64,000 nt of DNA, from assembly GCA_963702595.1 (NCBI GenBank), contig CAVPDC010000020.1:186001-250000 (forward strand), in the 5' to 3' direction. Shown here piece by piece: positions 63,688-64,000 of this stretch. This DNA comes from JALORV01 sp963702595 (GTDB taxonomy: Bacteria; Pseudomonadota; Gammaproteobacteria; Burkholderiales; Burkholderiaceae_F). Each line of letters begins with the position of its first letter. Position 1 is the first letter of the stretch. The translations under genes were made by a program, and so were the position numbers. The notes beneath the pieces were generated by a model. That model was not told the origin of the DNA, searched no databases, and saw only the letters and a program-made list of their open reading frames with translations.

Positions 63688-64000
63688 ATGGCACTCGACG
63701 TCGTCATGGACGCGACCGTTCGACTCGACAAATGGCTCTGGGCCGCGCGATTCTTCAAGACGCGTTCAATGGCGGCCACTGCGGTGGAGCGTGGTCAGGT
63801 ACGCGTCGCCGGCGAGCGCGTCAAGCCGGCACGTACATTGCGCGTGGGCGATCGGTTGAGCGTCCAGCGCGGTGACGAAGCGTTCGAAGTCTTCGTCAGT
63901 GGACTGTCCACAGTGCGCGGCCCCGCTTCAATAGCCCGGCTGCTATACGCCGAGGCAGCCGAGAGCATCGCGCGGCGTACTCAGGCGAAGGAGGCGGCGC
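63688..64000 (+). CDS. hslR: Hsp15-like S4-domain RNA-binding protein (3' end outside window)
   Basis: An open frame that continues past the window edge, with 104 codons visible. The S4 domain begins VRLDKWLWAARFFKTRSMAA, followed by VERGQVRVAGERVKPARTLR and VGDRLSVQRGDEAFEVFVSG, as in HslR, which rescues stalled 50S subunits carrying peptidyl-tRNA. The ATG at 63688 has no clear ribosome-binding site; an in-frame ATG at 63706 is an alternative. Confidence 0.85.
   Translation, partial: MALDVVMDATVRLDKWLWAARFFKTRSMAATAVERGQVRVAGERVKPARTLRVGDRLSVQRGDEAFEVFVSGLSTVRGPASIARLLYAEAAESIARRTQAKEAA

Overview
This GC-rich window looks like a chromosomal segment of a betaproteobacterium, probably of the Burkholderiales or a close relative. 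The evidence is gene order. The run tRNA-Tyr/Gly/Thr - tuf - tRNA-Trp - secE - nusG - rplKAJL - rpoBC is followed directly by rpsLG - fusA - tuf - rpsJ - S10/spc/alpha ribosomal clusters - rplQ. Supporting points are an S3 with a long basic tail, an S12 of the usual 125 residues and NodI/NodJ-type ABC genes. The genus cannot be fixed from the sequence alone. I saw no prophage, insertion sequence, CRISPR array or rRNA gene.

Bases 1-9,990 are accessory or housekeeping genes. They include a DUF937 protein, an NTF2-like (DUF4440-type) protein, a KANL3/Tex30-type alpha/beta hydrolase and an FMN-dependent L-lactate dehydrogenase-like enzyme. Then come three co-directional minus-strand genes: a CpdA-like cyclic-nucleotide phosphodiesterase, a SulP transporter with STAS and cyclic-nucleotide-binding domains, and a cyclic-nucleotide-binding patatin with the three-part layout of eukaryotic neuropathy target esterase. 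Together they suggest a cyclic-nucleotide-responsive membrane module.

Bases 10,100-22,685 hold a complete type II secretion system. gspG-H-I-J-K-L-M-N-D-E-F lie on the minus strand, mostly joined by 4-base ATGA overlaps, and gspC is divergent. GspD is unusual: after the secretin core it has a Pro/Ala/Thr/Ser tail of about 250 residues and ends in a SPOR-like domain. GspC lacks a PDZ domain. Downstream of gspC are an exported four-EF-hand protein and a small membrane protein. A gene-free stretch follows that ends in a strong orphan intrinsic terminator (possible sRNA or long 3' UTR). Next is a LytS/LytTR-type two-component pair that converges on a GNAT acetyltransferase gene.

Bases 27,600-61,500 form one long plus-strand block for translation, transcription and protein export. 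A consensus promoter (TTGACA-17-CATAAT) starts the tRNA-tuf-secE-nusG-rpl-rpo run. A strong terminator follows rpoC, then a new consensus promoter and attenuator-like hairpin precede rpsL. Further promoter-like or structured gaps lie between rpsJ and rplC, rpsQ and rplN, and rpsK and rpsD. The two tuf genes encode identical proteins and appear to differ at only one base. rpmD and rpmJ, each under 60 codons, are present and intact. A strong terminator closes the block after rplQ.

Bases 61,529-64,000 hold a translationally coupled nodI-nodJ-cutA set and the start of an hslR-like (Hsp15, S4 domain) gene cut off by the window edge.
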